Positions 8,262 to 17,818 are shown, counted from the first letter of the stretch. The stretch: DNA of 64,000 bases from Cellulophaga algicola DSM 14237 (GCF_000186265.1 NC_014934.1:2728001-2792000), one strand, 5' to 3'. Numbers and translations: made by a program. The notes: a model not told the origin generated them from the letters alone.

Positions 8262-9524
8262 TTACATTTTGGAAGCTAATTCCATAAGATATGCACAAAG
8301 TAGGGCGCCACCTGTGCCAACGACATAACCAAATACAGCCAGTAAAACACCAACAGAGGTTAAGGATGAGTGAAACTCAGCAGCTACTACGGGAGCAGAT
8401 GCAGCGCCGCCTACATTAGCTTGGCTACCTACGGCTAAGAAAAAGTAGGGTGCTTTTATGAGTTTAGCGACTAAGATTAGTAATAAGGCATGTATGGTGA
8501 TCCATATAAAACCAACAACAAGTAGCCCTGGGTTTTCTAATATTTTAGTAAGATCCATCTTCATACCAATAGTAGCTACTAGAATATAAATAAAGATACT
8601 TCCTATTTTACTGGCACCTGCACCTTCATAATTTTTCGCTTTTGTAAAAGATAATAGTATTCCAGAAGCAGTAGCTATAACTACCATCCAAAAGAAATTA
8701 GAGCCTAAGAAAGACAGGAAATTACTTGGGTCTGCAACAGCACTGCTATTTTTAGTAAGATACTCACTTATGTTGTCTCCAAAATAATGAGATACTCCAA
8801 CAGCAGTAAATGCAAAACACAGCATCATCATATAATCATTTAACGTTGGTACACGCGTTATTTTTGCAGTAAAGGCACTTACCTTTACTTTCAAGGTTTC
8901 TATAGCAGACGTATCTGCTTTCAACCATTTATCAATAGCTTTTGTTTTTCCTACTCCAAATAAAATAACGGCCATCCATACATTAGCAACGACAATATCT
9001 ACCAGTACCATTTTGCCATATTCATCTGGATTGTATTTAAAAATTTCTAACATGGCAGCTTGGTTTGCACCGCCACCAATCCAACTACCTGCGATAGTAG
9101 AAAGTCCTCTCCAAATAGCATCAAAATCATTACCACCAACGGTTTCAGGAGAAAAAATAGAAACAAGTAAAATCGCTATAGGTCCGCCAATAATAATTCC
9201 GACAGAACCTGTTAAAAACATAATTAAGGCTTTAGAGCCTAAATTAGAGATGGCTTTAAGGTCTATACTTAAAGTCATTAAAACAAGGGCTGCTGGCAAA
9301 AGATACCTGCTAGCCATAAAATAAAGTTGTGAGATATCGTCTGAAATAATATGACAACTAGCTAAGATTGCAGGTAATAAATAACACATTAATACCGCAG
9401 GGACTATATTATAAAATTTACTCCAGAAACCTGTTGTCAATGAAGAGGTATAAAATATAAATCCAAGGCAAAGTGCTAATAATCCAAAAACAACTGCATC
9501 ATTCGTAATTAAAATTTCATTCAT
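8262..9524 (-). CDS. DUF819 family integral membrane protein
   Basis: The product has 420 residues and about ten to twelve hydrophobic helices, beginning MNEILITNDAVVFGLLALCLG. Family-like features are the polar SIDLKAI loop, GSWIGGGANQAAMLEIF (about residues 145-160) and a C-terminal VGSQANVGGAASAPVVAAEF, an inverted-repeat-like arrangement seen in carboxylate and sodium/proton transporters. DUF819 proteins (Bacillus YjcL type) are uncharacterised. A secondary transporter role is inference. It stands between a lipoprotein gene and a HAD phosphatase gene, 25 bp from the latter, all on the minus strand. Confidence 0.85.
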   Translation of the reverse strand: MNEILITNDAVVFGLLALCLGFIFYTSSLTTGFWSKFYNIVPAVLMCYLLPAILASCHIISDDISQLYFMASRYLLPAALVLMTLSIDLKAISNLGSKALIMFLTGSVGIIIGGPIAILLVSIFSPETVGGNDFDAIWRGLSTIAGSWIGGGANQAAMLEIFKYNPDEYGKMVLVDIVVANVWMAVILFGVGKTKAIDKWLKADTSAIETLKVKVSAFTAKITRVPTLNDYMMMLCFAFTAVGVSHYFGDNISEYLTKNSSAVADPSNFLSFLGSNFFWMVVIATASGILLSFTKAKNYEGAGASKIGSIFIYILVATIGMKMDLTKILENPGLLVVGFIWITIHALLLILVAKLIKAPYFFLAVGSQANVGGAASAPVVAAEFHSSLTSVGVLLAVFGYVVGTGGALLCAYLMELASKM

Positions 9525-9549
9525 ACATTAAAATATCAAGGGTAATTTT

Positions 9550-10368
9550 TTATAAATATAGGGAATCGCAAAGATGTTCTTTAATAAATTTAGCTACGCC
9601 GTGTGCTGTATTTTCTTCTGCAATATAATTAGAGATGTTCTTAACTTCATTTCTTGCATTACCTACAGCAACGCCACAACCTACATATTGAAGCATATCC
9701 ATATCATTATAATTGTCTCCGAATGCTATGACATCGGCTAAATCTTCATCTGCTTTTAATAATGTTTTTATGGCAGAAAGTTTAGTCACACTTTTTGGAG
9801 CTATTTCAATTAACGTATCATTAGAACGGTAGGTGGCAATAGCATCACCATACCTGCTTTCTAGTTCAGGAAAAATAGCATCACAAGAATCTTTTGTACC
9901 CATAAGCATTACTTTATGAGCTCCATCAACTTTTCTAGAGCGCCAATCTTGAAATGTAGCTGGTGTTGGTCTAAATTCTGGTGTTGCTTTGGTGTACTTA
10001 ATCTCTTTTTGGACACGCTCAGAAGTTTCCTCAACATACCACTCATCAGCATAATAAAGGCCTAATTTAATTGCATGTTTTTCTGTATGGCTATAAAGTT
10101 CTTTTAGAAGTCTAAGAGGAATAGTTACAGAATCTAAAATTGTATTTCCGTGTAGGATTAATGCGCCGTTATAACATACGATAGGTTGGTTTTCTATTCC
10201 TAAATCCTTTTGTAAATACGTCATAGATTTAGGCATTCTGGCCGAAACTAAATATATTTTTACAGCGTCTTTAATTCGTTTAATTTCTGATATGGTTACT
10301 TCAGAAACATCACTTTTTGTAGAAAGTAATGTTCCATCTAAATCGGAGCAAAGAATCTTATATTTCAA
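9550..10368 (-). CDS. HAD superfamily (type IIB, Cof-like) hydrolase
   Basis: Predicted sugar- or cofactor-phosphate phosphatase of 272 residues in the cytosol. Motif I is CSDLDGTLLST near the N-terminus (nucleophile Asp in DLDGT), motif II is YLVSARMP, and motif IV is FGDNYNDMDML near residue 225. The insert between them is a type IIB cap. The substrate cannot be told from sequence because the family is broad (sugar phosphates, flavin or pyridoxal phosphates). It starts 10 bp after the stop of the upstream DUF5916 gene. Confidence 0.88.
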   Translation of the reverse strand: MKYKILCSDLDGTLLSTKSDVSEVTISEIKRIKDAVKIYLVSARMPKSMTYLQKDLGIENQPIVCYNGALILHGNTILDSVTIPLRLLKELYSHTEKHAIKLGLYYADEWYVEETSERVQKEIKYTKATPEFRPTPATFQDWRSRKVDGAHKVMLMGTKDSCDAIFPELESRYGDAIATYRSNDTLIEIAPKSVTKLSAIKTLLKADEDLADVIAFGDNYNDMDMLQYVGCGVAVGNARNEVKNISNYIAEENTAHGVAKFIKEHLCDSLYL

Positions 10369-10378
10369 ATTGTTTTTT

Positions 10379-12577
10379 TTAAATATTTAGCCAATATGTA
10401 AATTTTAAGTTTATTGACCTATTTCTTGGTTCAAAATTATTTACAATATAATTATCATTATACACAATGAATAAATCTGATAAGGGAGCAAAACGCCATT
10501 GTACCCGAGAATTAAAACCTAAATTATTCCGCTGATTACTATATTGTACTAAGGTAGACCAAAAGATTGATTTGCTAAATGTAAACTCAAAACTAGGACT
10601 TACTAACCAAAAATCTGCACTAGAGTAGGGAGCTGGGAGTGTTATTTTATCATAACTCACCAAAAATGAGATAGCCGCTTTTGGTTGTAAACGTAACGTC
10701 ATTTCCGCGGCAGAAGAAGACCTTGTCCCATTAAAGAAATTACCATAAGATTGTTCTAAAGAATAGGAATATGCTTTCCTAGAATCAGAACTAAAATTAA
10801 TTGCAGCTGTAGCGTACGTGTATTCAGAATTTGCAGGTAATGCAATAGCATCTTTAGTTCTGCTAGGATCAAACCCGTTAACGAGATACGTATAGTTGGT
10901 GTCTACACTGAAATTAAATTCGGTTTGGTTTACAAATTCGGCCCCCCAAGAAGCACGTACCGTGTAATCTGTTGTTTTAAAATCTAGCTCAGGATTTAAG
11001 GTAAAAATAGGAAACACTTCAAAGCTATGACTATTAATTTTACTTGCGGTAGGCCAAAATACGCGTTCAAATCCCGTTACGAACTTAAAAATATTTGTTC
11101 TTCTTATAAAACCGAGGTCAGACCTAAAGTCATCTCCAATATATACCCAATCGGAAAAAACATTAAATTTTCTACTATTGTAAGACATATAGGCACCTGT
11201 AGAAATATCCTTGCTATCGGAATCATGCTGAAAGGATTTATGTATATAAAACTTACCGTTCCAAGTATTGTCCGCAGAAGCTAGATTATAGTCTATTCCT
11301 AAAACTCTATTGTACCGATCTTCTGGAGCTACAAAATCATACGATTTAAACGCTTCTCGGTTAATAAAAAATAAGCCAATATTAGACCTAGAGAATACTT
11401 TGCGCTGTAGCGCAAACATGGAATTATTGTTAGAGGGAATTTCATTTTCCAAATCCTCGGCCGTTTGAAGATTTAGAAAACCCAAGCGCCAATCCTTACT
11501 AAGCTTACCACTTAAACGAAAACCACCAATAATTTTGTTTTCTATGGAGTTGTTATCCTTATCTCTTGCAATACCAATACGTCTAGAAAAAAACGGATTG
11601 GCATCTTGACTACCTCCAAAACTAGAAAAGAGATCGCTATTGTCTACGAAAAATTGCCGTTTTTCAGGTAAGGATACTTCAAAACGAGTAAGGTTCGTAA
11701 ATACATTATCTACTTCTACATTAGAGAAATCGGGATTTAAAGTGATGTCTAAATTCATCCCATTACCAATAGCTACCTTAGCATCACCACCAAACTTAAG
11801 ATTGGTTCTACTGGCATTGGTTTCAAAATTTTTCTGAGCAAGCGTATTTACATAAGGTATAATGGCAATTGGCGTTCTGTACTTTCCTAAGGGTTTTTCA
11901 AAAGTCATTTCTCCCATAAATGCCAAACTATAGATAGATTGGTTTTGTGGAATTTTGGCCCAAGTACTTGTTTCATTATTTTGGGTATCAAACCTATAGC
12001 TATTAAAGCGCCATTTGGTTTCTCCTTCTTTAAATTTAAAAGAGGTTAACGGTATGGCAAGCTCAGCAGTATAATAGTTCTCAAAGCTTCTAGCTTCTCC
12101 TTTCCATTTAACATCCCATGAAGTATTGAAGCCACCATCACTGCCACCGCCATTAGAAATTAAGGCTTCGCGAATAACCCCAAACGGATTTATACCAAAT
12201 AGAAAGGCATTGGTACCATCATTAAAGGTGTCAAATAGTAAGCTTATATTGTCATTCCCGCCAGCGCTAAAATCTCTTTTTAAAGATGGAGTTACGTAGT
12301 TACTTCCTGTAGTTTCTAAGCGAATACCCACATATAAATGAGTGCCATCATAAAACATTCTGATGTCGGTATCTTTCTGAGCAAGTATGGTATCTGATGG
12401 AAAATATTGTTGAAATTTTGTGGCACTTTCTGCTTTCTCCCAAACACGCTCATCTAAAATACCATCTATCTGCGGAATTTCTGGAATGTATTTAATGTTA
12501 ATCTGTTTGTCCTCATTTTGGGCTAAAACAGATAAGGTTATTAGGAAAAAGAGGCAATATAAAGAGAACTTGAACAT
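10379..12577 (-). CDS. DUF5916 outer-membrane protein with N-terminal carbohydrate-binding family 9-like domain
   Basis: The product has 732 residues with signal peptide MFKFSLYCLFFLITLSVLAQ. Residues about 30-220 resemble family 9 carbohydrate-binding modules: IPQIDGILDERVWEKA, FYDGTHLYVGIRLE and WRFNSYRFD. The remainder is DUF5916, alternating beta-strands ending LKFTYWLNI, which suggests an outer-membrane barrel. Family members are common in marine Bacteroidota and lack a proven function; binding or uptake of a glycan or peptide is a guess. The frame is intact and codon use is like its neighbours. Confidence 0.85.
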   Translation of the reverse strand: MFKFSLYCLFFLITLSVLAQNEDKQINIKYIPEIPQIDGILDERVWEKAESATKFQQYFPSDTILAQKDTDIRMFYDGTHLYVGIRLETTGSNYVTPSLKRDFSAGGNDNISLLFDTFNDGTNAFLFGINPFGVIREALISNGGGSDGGFNTSWDVKWKGEARSFENYYTAELAIPLTSFKFKEGETKWRFNSYRFDTQNNETSTWAKIPQNQSIYSLAFMGEMTFEKPLGKYRTPIAIIPYVNTLAQKNFETNASRTNLKFGGDAKVAIGNGMNLDITLNPDFSNVEVDNVFTNLTRFEVSLPEKRQFFVDNSDLFSSFGGSQDANPFFSRRIGIARDKDNNSIENKIIGGFRLSGKLSKDWRLGFLNLQTAEDLENEIPSNNNSMFALQRKVFSRSNIGLFFINREAFKSYDFVAPEDRYNRVLGIDYNLASADNTWNGKFYIHKSFQHDSDSKDISTGAYMSYNSRKFNVFSDWVYIGDDFRSDLGFIRRTNIFKFVTGFERVFWPTASKINSHSFEVFPIFTLNPELDFKTTDYTVRASWGAEFVNQTEFNFSVDTNYTYLVNGFDPSRTKDAIALPANSEYTYATAAINFSSDSRKAYSYSLEQSYGNFFNGTRSSSAAEMTLRLQPKAAISFLVSYDKITLPAPYSSADFWLVSPSFEFTFSKSIFWSTLVQYSNQRNNLGFNSRVQWRFAPLSDLFIVYNDNYIVNNFEPRNRSINLKFTYWLNI

Positions 12578-12599
12578 TAGGGTTGGTTTCGTTGGTTCT

Positions 12600-12607
12600 C
12601 AAATTTA
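12600..12607 (-). promoter_or_regulatory. Candidate -7 box for the DUF5916 gene
   Basis: On the minus strand the bases read TAAATTTG, a perfect TAnnTTTG, ending 22 bases before the ATG at 12577. No clear TTG is seen at -33. Confidence 0.45.
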
Positions 12608-12674
12608 AGCGTTTATTTTGTTATAAAACATTAAAGAAGTGCCCTATAGTTGTAAATAAACCCTTTTCTACTAC

Positions 12675-12920
12675 TTATTGTGAAATAAATTGAAGTACCG
12701 CTGCTATCATTTTTGTTGAAATAGGATATTTAGGGTCAAAGTAACCCTCTAGACCTGTGACCTCAGTGTCTTCTTCTTTCATGATATGATTCATGTTAGG
12801 GATAATCATCAAAGATGCATTGGCTTGTGCGGCTTTTAAGTTTTGAGCGTTAGTAATATCAACTTGAATATCTTTATCTCCATTAAGGATGAGTATTGGA
12901 ATATGTAGTTTTTTTATACA
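12675..12920 (-). pseudogene. 3' remnant of an alpha/beta hydrolase gene
   Basis: The minus strand encodes about 77 residues ending at a TAA (12675-12677). The peptide has HIPILILNGDKDIQV, then NLKAAQANA, MIIPNMNHIMK and a C-terminal AAVLQFISQ. This is the acid-residue strand (Asp in NGDKD) and the catalytic-histidine loop (NMNHI) of a serine alpha/beta hydrolase, with the nucleophile half missing. Upstream the frame meets a TAG (12921-12923) right behind a run of seven T (seven A in coding sense) and then non-coding AT-rich sequence. No start codon or Ser-bearing elbow is present, so this is a decayed C-terminal fragment. It fills most of the 400-bp gap between the DUF5916 and penicillin-binding protein genes. 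Confidence 0.75.
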
Positions 12921-12965
12921 CTAAAAAGGTGTATTTAATAACAAGAGGATATTATTATTATTATT

Positions 12966-12999
12966 AAAATTCAAGTCTAATTAATTAGACTTGAATTTT
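12966..12999 (-). terminator. Perfect 15-bp hairpin across the stop codon of the penicillin-binding protein gene
   Basis: AAAATTCAAGTCTAA at 12966-12980 is the exact reverse complement of 12985-12999, with loop TTAA. The stop codon (12981-12983) lies in the loop, so the last four sense codons form part of the stem. The sequence past it on the minus strand is AATAATAATAAT rather than pure T, so it may act as terminator or as a 3'-end stabiliser. Confidence 0.65.
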
Positions 13000-15227
13000 T
13001 TAGTCTTTTTCTTCTCAGGATTTTTAAATAAACGCTTTAAGAATCCATCTTTTTTTATAGGGTCACAGCTGAGGTTTTCTAGGACTTTATCAGATGGGGT
13101 TTCAAATTGAGCTTTAGTAATCGCATTAAATTCTTTATCCTTGTTTAGTTTTTGCATTAATAAGGCAAACATAGGAAGGGCAGCATTTGCACCTTGCCCT
13201 AAACTAGTACTTTTAAAACCTAATTCATGATTATCTAATCCTACCCAAGTAATGTGCACGAGCTTTGGAGTTACACCAACAAACCAGGCATCTTTATTAT
13301 TTTGTGTAGTTCCGGTTTTTCCCGCAATAGCATTCGGTAGATTATAAGTGTCTCTCAATCTAGAAGCAGTACCAGAATTGATAGTTTCTTTCATCATCTC
13401 TATCATGGTTTGCCTTGTTTCTGAAGAAAAAGCTTCTACTTCTGCAACTTTAGGTTTAAATGTTTCTAAAATAGAATCTTTACTATTGCTGATTGTTTGA
13501 ATTAAATAAGGGGTTACCGGTTTGCTGTTATTTACAAAAGAGGCATACGCTCCTGCGAGTTCTGTAATTTTTATTTCTCCAGTTCCTAAGGCTAAAGAAG
13601 GTTCACTAGGTAGTTTTTCTAAAATGCCCATTTTATTTGCCTGCCGTATAACTTTTAATACACCAACTTCTTCTAAAACTTTTACGGCTACCGTATTTAC
13701 GCTATTACTCAATGCTTGCTCCATAGAATAATTTAAGTAGGCTTCATCTTTATTACCAGAATTACTAGGAGACCATCCTTTTAAATTTTCATAAGCTACC
13801 TCTTGTGCGGAAAAATAAGTACAGGGTGCTAGACCATTTTCTAAGGCGGCAGTATATACTATAGGCTTAAAAGTAGACCCTACTTGGCGCTTACTCTGTG
13901 AAATATGATCGTATTTAAAGTATTTAAAATTAACGCCGCCAATCCAAGTTTTTACAGCTCCAGATGTTGGGTCTATTCCTAGTGATCCGGTGTTTAAATA
14001 TTTAAGATAATGCTGTAAACTATCTAATGTACTAGCTTCAACAGTTTTTTCGCTTTCCCAATCTGCGAGCATCATTTTTCTTTTAATACTTAGTGAATCT
14101 AAAATCTGACCTTCAGAAAGTCCATTTTTCTTTAGTCTCTTATAGGCACTGGTTCTCTTTAAGAGCTTGTCTAATAATTTTTTATTCGTTAGCCATGGTG
14201 CATTTTTTCCATAACTTTTTTCAAAATCTTTTTGTAAAACTGTCAAATGAGCAACCATAGCTTCTTCCGCTAGTTGTTGCATTTTATAATCTAAAGTAGT
14301 ATAAATTTTTAAGCCAGAGGTGTAAATATTATACTCCTGACCATTCTCTTTTTGTGTAGCACTCCAAGCTAACAATTGCTTGCGGACTTCCTCTCTGAAA
14401 TATGGAGCTAGTCCATCATTATAATTAAATTCTTTATAATCTAATTTTAGGGGTAATGCGGTTAAGCTGTCTTTTTGTTTTTCTGATAGGTAGTTATTTT
14501 TTTGCATGGCTTGTAATACCAAGTTTCTTCTTTTTAAACTATTCTCAGGGAAAACTCTAGGATTATACCCATAAGTAGCTTTTAACATGCCTACCAAAAC
14601 AGCTGCTTCTTCTGTATTTAAATTCTTTGCCTTTTTATTAAAAAATTTTAAGGAAGCACTTTCTACACCAAACGTATTATCACCAAAACTTACCGTATTT
14701 AAATAATGATATAAGAGTTCTTCCTTACTATAGAGGTCTTCTAGCCGAGAAGCAATAAACATCTCTTTAATTTTATCTACGGCAATATTAGTTTTTTTTC
14801 GTTCTTCTCTAGGGTATAGGTTTTTCGCTAACTGTTGAGTAATCGTACTTCCGCCACCAGAACTTTGGTCTTGCATCAGAATAGATTTAAACGCCACGCG
14901 CATTAAACTTGGGTAATCAACTCCGGAATGGGTATAAAAACGTTCATCTTCAATGGCAATTAAAGCGTCTAAAAGGTTTTCAGGAAATTCTTCAAAGGCA
15001 ATGGGTTGTCTGTCAAATAAATAATATTTACCAATTAGTGTGCTATCTGCGGCATATACTTCGCTTGCTTTTTGATATTCTAAATTGCTTAACTCTTTTT
15101 TACTTGGTAAACTACCCCATAGGCCTATTTGAATACTTCCTATAAATAGGATAAAAAATAGAAATACGCTTAGTATCGCAATAAGTAAGTACCTTAGAAT
15201 TGGAGATTTAATTTTTTTGAAAATCAC
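12981..15227 (-). CDS. Class A penicillin-binding protein (glycosyltransferase 51 plus transpeptidase)
   Basis: Bifunctional peptidoglycan synthase of 748 residues, anchored by one N-terminal membrane helix (about 12-35). The glycosyltransferase domain shows IEDERFYTH (catalytic Glu93) and GGGSTITQQLAKNLY (about 124-138). The transpeptidase domain has nucleophile motif STFK (Ser451-Lys454), SVN (509-511) and KTGT (637-640). The C-terminal tail is lysine-rich (KKKTKKFKSN). Length and order match PBP1A-type enzymes. The gene stands alone; the nearest upstream gene is divergent. Confidence 0.95.
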   Translation of the reverse strand: MIFKKIKSPILRYLLIAILSVFLFFILFIGSIQIGLWGSLPSKKELSNLEYQKASEVYAADSTLIGKYYLFDRQPIAFEEFPENLLDALIAIEDERFYTHSGVDYPSLMRVAFKSILMQDQSSGGGSTITQQLAKNLYPREERKKTNIAVDKIKEMFIASRLEDLYSKEELLYHYLNTVSFGDNTFGVESASLKFFNKKAKNLNTEEAAVLVGMLKATYGYNPRVFPENSLKRRNLVLQAMQKNNYLSEKQKDSLTALPLKLDYKEFNYNDGLAPYFREEVRKQLLAWSATQKENGQEYNIYTSGLKIYTTLDYKMQQLAEEAMVAHLTVLQKDFEKSYGKNAPWLTNKKLLDKLLKRTSAYKRLKKNGLSEGQILDSLSIKRKMMLADWESEKTVEASTLDSLQHYLKYLNTGSLGIDPTSGAVKTWIGGVNFKYFKYDHISQSKRQVGSTFKPIVYTAALENGLAPCTYFSAQEVAYENLKGWSPSNSGNKDEAYLNYSMEQALSNSVNTVAVKVLEEVGVLKVIRQANKMGILEKLPSEPSLALGTGEIKITELAGAYASFVNNSKPVTPYLIQTISNSKDSILETFKPKVAEVEAFSSETRQTMIEMMKETINSGTASRLRDTYNLPNAIAGKTGTTQNNKDAWFVGVTPKLVHITWVGLDNHELGFKSTSLGQGANAALPMFALLMQKLNKDKEFNAITKAQFETPSDKVLENLSCDPIKKDGFLKRLFKNPEKKKTKKFKSN

Positions 15228-15341
15228 GCGGGTAATTTTTTTAGTTAAAATAGTTAAAACTATATACGACTTAATGATACATTAAGGTTGTAATGTTTAT
15301 TTTTGAGTGTATAAAAGTGTAAAGATTGCGCAAATTTTAAA

Positions 15342-16121
15342 TTGATGAAGAAAATTACCATTTTATTATTAACCCTATCCATTCAATTTGTTTTCTCTAC
15401 AGAAGGGGAGTGGTCAAAAACGGGGCATAGAACAACAGGTGAAGTTGCACAACGTCACTTAAACAAAAAAGCAAAAAAAGCAATTGCTAAATTATTAGAT
15501 GGACAAAGTTTGGCTTTGGTTTCTACTTTTGCAGATGATATAAAATCCGATAAAAAGTACAGAGAGTTTAGCGCTTGGCATTATGTAAACTATCCTGCAG
15601 ATAAAAAATATACAGAGGTAGAGCCTAGCCCATACGGAGATATTGTTTCGGGAATTCAAAAATGTGTCGCTATCGTAAAAGACAAAAATAGTACGCAAGA
15701 AGATAAAGTATTCTACCTTAAATTTCTAGTGCATTTATTAGGAGATTTACACCAGCCTATGCATGTGGGAAAGCAAGAAGATAAAGGGGGTAATGATATT
15801 CAAGTTCAGTGGTTTGGAAAAGGATCTAATTTACACCGACTTTGGGACAGTAATATGATTGATGACTACGGAATGAGTTTTACTGAAATTGCAGATAACT
15901 TGCCAGAGCTAACAAAAGATGAGGTGAAGGGAATTCAAGAAGGTGATGTTTTTACATGGGTCGAAGAATCTAAAGGTTTAGCAACAGAATTATACGGTTC
16001 TGTTGAAGTAGGTGAAAAACTAGGCTACGCCTATAGTTATAAGTATTGGGGACTTGTAGAAACGCAATTGCAAAAAGGTGGGTTGCGTTTAGCAAAGGTC
16101 TTAAATGAGCTTTTTAAATAG
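15342..16121 (+). CDS. S1/P1-family nuclease, secreted
   Basis: Zinc-dependent single-strand nuclease of 259 residues with a signal peptide ending near FVFSTEG. The processed end should bring Trp of EWSKTGHRTTGEVAQRHL to the N-terminus, as in S1/P1 nucleases where that Trp helps bind zinc. Further ligands are in TFADDIKSD, FSAWHYVNY, HLLGDLHQPMHVG and NLHRLWDSNMID. Likely acts in the periplasm or outside the cell on RNA and single-stranded DNA, giving nucleotides or phosphate. Divergent from the PBP gene and convergent with alkB, leaving 8 bp between stops. Confidence 0.93.
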   Translation: MMKKITILLLTLSIQFVFSTEGEWSKTGHRTTGEVAQRHLNKKAKKAIAKLLDGQSLALVSTFADDIKSDKKYREFSAWHYVNYPADKKYTEVEPSPYGDIVSGIQKCVAIVKDKNSTQEDKVFYLKFLVHLLGDLHQPMHVGKQEDKGGNDIQVQWFGKGSNLHRLWDSNMIDDYGMSFTEIADNLPELTKDEVKGIQEGDVFTWVEESKGLATELYGSVEVGEKLGYAYSYKYWGLVETQLQKGGLRLAKVLNELFK

Positions 16122-16129
16122 ACTCAGCT

Positions 16130-16729
16130 TTAATAAACAACCCTAAAAGTTAGGTTAATTCTCTCTTGAATAGGCTTAGCTGTTTTAGGTATTTGATGCA
16201 ACCAGTGCTGCTGTGTTGTTCCTTTCATAAGTAAGAGGCTACCATGTTCCAACAAAAGTTTATGTTTTAAATTTTTGTTGGTTCTGTGTTTTAAGTGAAA
16301 ATAGCGCTCTTCACCAAGGGTAATGGAAGCTATTATAGGGTTTTTTCCTAATTCTTTTTCATTATCTGCATGCCAACCATTACTGTCTTTACCATCTCTA
16401 TATAAGTTTAACAAACATGTAGTAAAATTTGTTTGCGCAACTTTTTCTACTTCCTCTTTAATTTGTAAAAGCTCCTTAGAGAAAGGATGCGGATGCATGG
16501 TAATATTGGAGTAGGAATACGGTAAATCATTAGTAGCATACAATGCCGTTAATCTTGGTTGTGCATATTTCTTGCCAAATACAGTAATATCATCTTGTTG
16601 CCAAGGTGTTTCTTCTTTGAGAATTTTAAAATATTCAGTAGCAGAAAGGGCATCAAAAAAATTAGGATAGTATATAAGGTCACTATCTGGTAGCTTTAAG
16701 GGAAGCGCTTCAGAAAAAAGATTGGCCAT
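16130..16729 (-). CDS. alkB: AlkB-like 2-oxoglutarate/Fe(II) dioxygenase
   Basis: Oxidative repair enzyme of alkylated bases in DNA or RNA, 199 residues. The iron triad is His120-x-Asp122 in NGWHADNE and His178 in WLHQIP. The 2-oxoglutarate-binding Arg190 and Arg196 follow in ERINLTFR. The short form resembles the ALKBH2/3-like branch frequent in Bacteroidota more than the E. coli enzyme. The ATG overlaps the stop of the AraC gene by one base (TAATG), so both are on one transcript. Confidence 0.92.
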   Translation of the reverse strand: MANLFSEALPLKLPDSDLIYYPNFFDALSATEYFKILKEETPWQQDDITVFGKKYAQPRLTALYATNDLPYSYSNITMHPHPFSKELLQIKEEVEKVAQTNFTTCLLNLYRDGKDSNGWHADNEKELGKNPIIASITLGEERYFHLKHRTNKNLKHKLLLEHGSLLLMKGTTQQHWLHQIPKTAKPIQERINLTFRVVY

Positions 16730-17601
16730 TATTGTATGATTGACTTTAGTTGGTTTCTATACTCAGAAGGATTTTGCCCTGTAAACTGTTTGAAAGATTT
16801 GTTGAAATGTGAGAAATTATTAAATCCGCTTTGGAAAGCAACATCTGCAATACTCATAGGTTTCTCTGCTAAAAGTTTTGAAGCATGTACTAAACGGTAT
16901 TCATTTACAAACTGTACAAAGGTCTTTTTTGTAATCTTCTTAAAATACCTACAGAAAGAAGGAACCGTCATACTCGTTAAATCTGCAATTTTTTCTAAGG
17001 TAATCTCTTCTTTAAAATTTTCTTTCACAAAATTGAACACCATATTAATACGGTCATTATCTTTCATAGAAGATTCCATAGAGAACCCTTCTGCGTTCAA
17101 TAATTTAAATTCTTCAGAGTTCCCTAATTCATTTAATATATTAAGGATAGAAAGTAGCTTTTGAAAATCTGTTTGATATTCTAAAATTTCTATTTTCTCG
17201 CCAATTTTCTTTTTTGTCTTTCCGTAAAAAGCTATTCCGCCTTTACACGCTTCAAAAATGGTTTGAATTTTTTTCATCTCAGGAATATTGAAAAAATCAA
17301 AACCAAGAAAGTCTTGTTTCATCTGTACAACAGTCTCTGCCTTGTTGCCTGTTGCTCCATCTGTAAAGCCACAATGAGGAAGATTAGATCCTATTAATAT
17401 AAGGTCGCCATCATTATAATACGATACATGGCTACCAATTTGTCGTTTTCCAGAACCACCATTAATATAGACTAGTTCTAATTCTGGGTGGTAATGCCAT
17501 ACCGTATTCATATTAGGATTGTCCTCATCAAATTTTTGATACGTAAAAGAATGTCCAAAATCTGGAGCAATGACTTCAAATGTAGGTTTTTGTAGTAACA
17601 T
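16729..17601 (-). CDS. AraC family transcriptional regulator
   Basis: The product has 290 residues. The N-terminal half is a cupin-type sensor domain (VWHYHPELELVYINGG, then DLILIGSNLPHCG). Residues about 190-285 carry the two helix-turn-helix motifs of AraC (ITLEKIADLTSMTVPSFCRYFKKITKKTF and SIADVAFQSGFNNFSHFNKSFKQFTGQNPSEYR in sequence order). It is immediately upstream of and overlaps alkB, which suggests linkage with DNA repair by operon structure. However, Ada-type cysteine methyl acceptors are absent, and the cupin suggests a sugar-like ligand. The true target set is unknown. Confidence 0.9.
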   Translation of the reverse strand: MLLQKPTFEVIAPDFGHSFTYQKFDEDNPNMNTVWHYHPELELVYINGGSGKRQIGSHVSYYNDGDLILIGSNLPHCGFTDGATGNKAETVVQMKQDFLGFDFFNIPEMKKIQTIFEACKGGIAFYGKTKKKIGEKIEILEYQTDFQKLLSILNILNELGNSEEFKLLNAEGFSMESSMKDNDRINMVFNFVKENFKEEITLEKIADLTSMTVPSFCRYFKKITKKTFVQFVNEYRLVHASKLLAEKPMSIADVAFQSGFNNFSHFNKSFKQFTGQNPSEYRNQLKSIIQ

Positions 17602-17654
17602 GCTTTTTTTGTTTTTAAAAGATTAGATATAGGCTTCATTTTGCTTCTATGGTG

Positions 17655-17662
17655 CAAAGTTA
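17655..17662 (-). promoter_or_regulatory. Candidate -7 box for the AraC-alkB operon
   Basis: The minus strand reads TAACTTTG, a perfect TAnnTTTG, about 54 bp before the ATG at 17601. A -33 TTG is not evident. Confidence 0.45.
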
Positions 17663-17770
17663 CCTATAATGTATGTTATATTAACGTTAAGGTCATATTA
17701 GAATTGTATTGATGTTAAAATAGCATAGAAAGTGGAAAACCCTGCATCACTTTCATGTACATATCCGTCA

Positions 17771-17778
17771 TACATTTG
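17771..17778 (+). promoter_or_regulatory. Candidate -7 box for the secreted protein gene at 17819
   Basis: TACATTTG matches TAnnTTTG and lies 40 bp before the ATG. It is bracketed by two copies of GTCAT (17767 and 17778), a possible short operator. Confidence 0.45.
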
Positions 17779-17818
17779 TCATGTAAATAATTGAGAAACC
17801 CTCCAAATACAAATAGTT

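Noticed and set aside
16736-17164. 142-codon plus-strand frame opposite the AraC gene
   Set aside because: It lies wholly antisense to a gene with clear AraC motifs and has no recognisable protein features.
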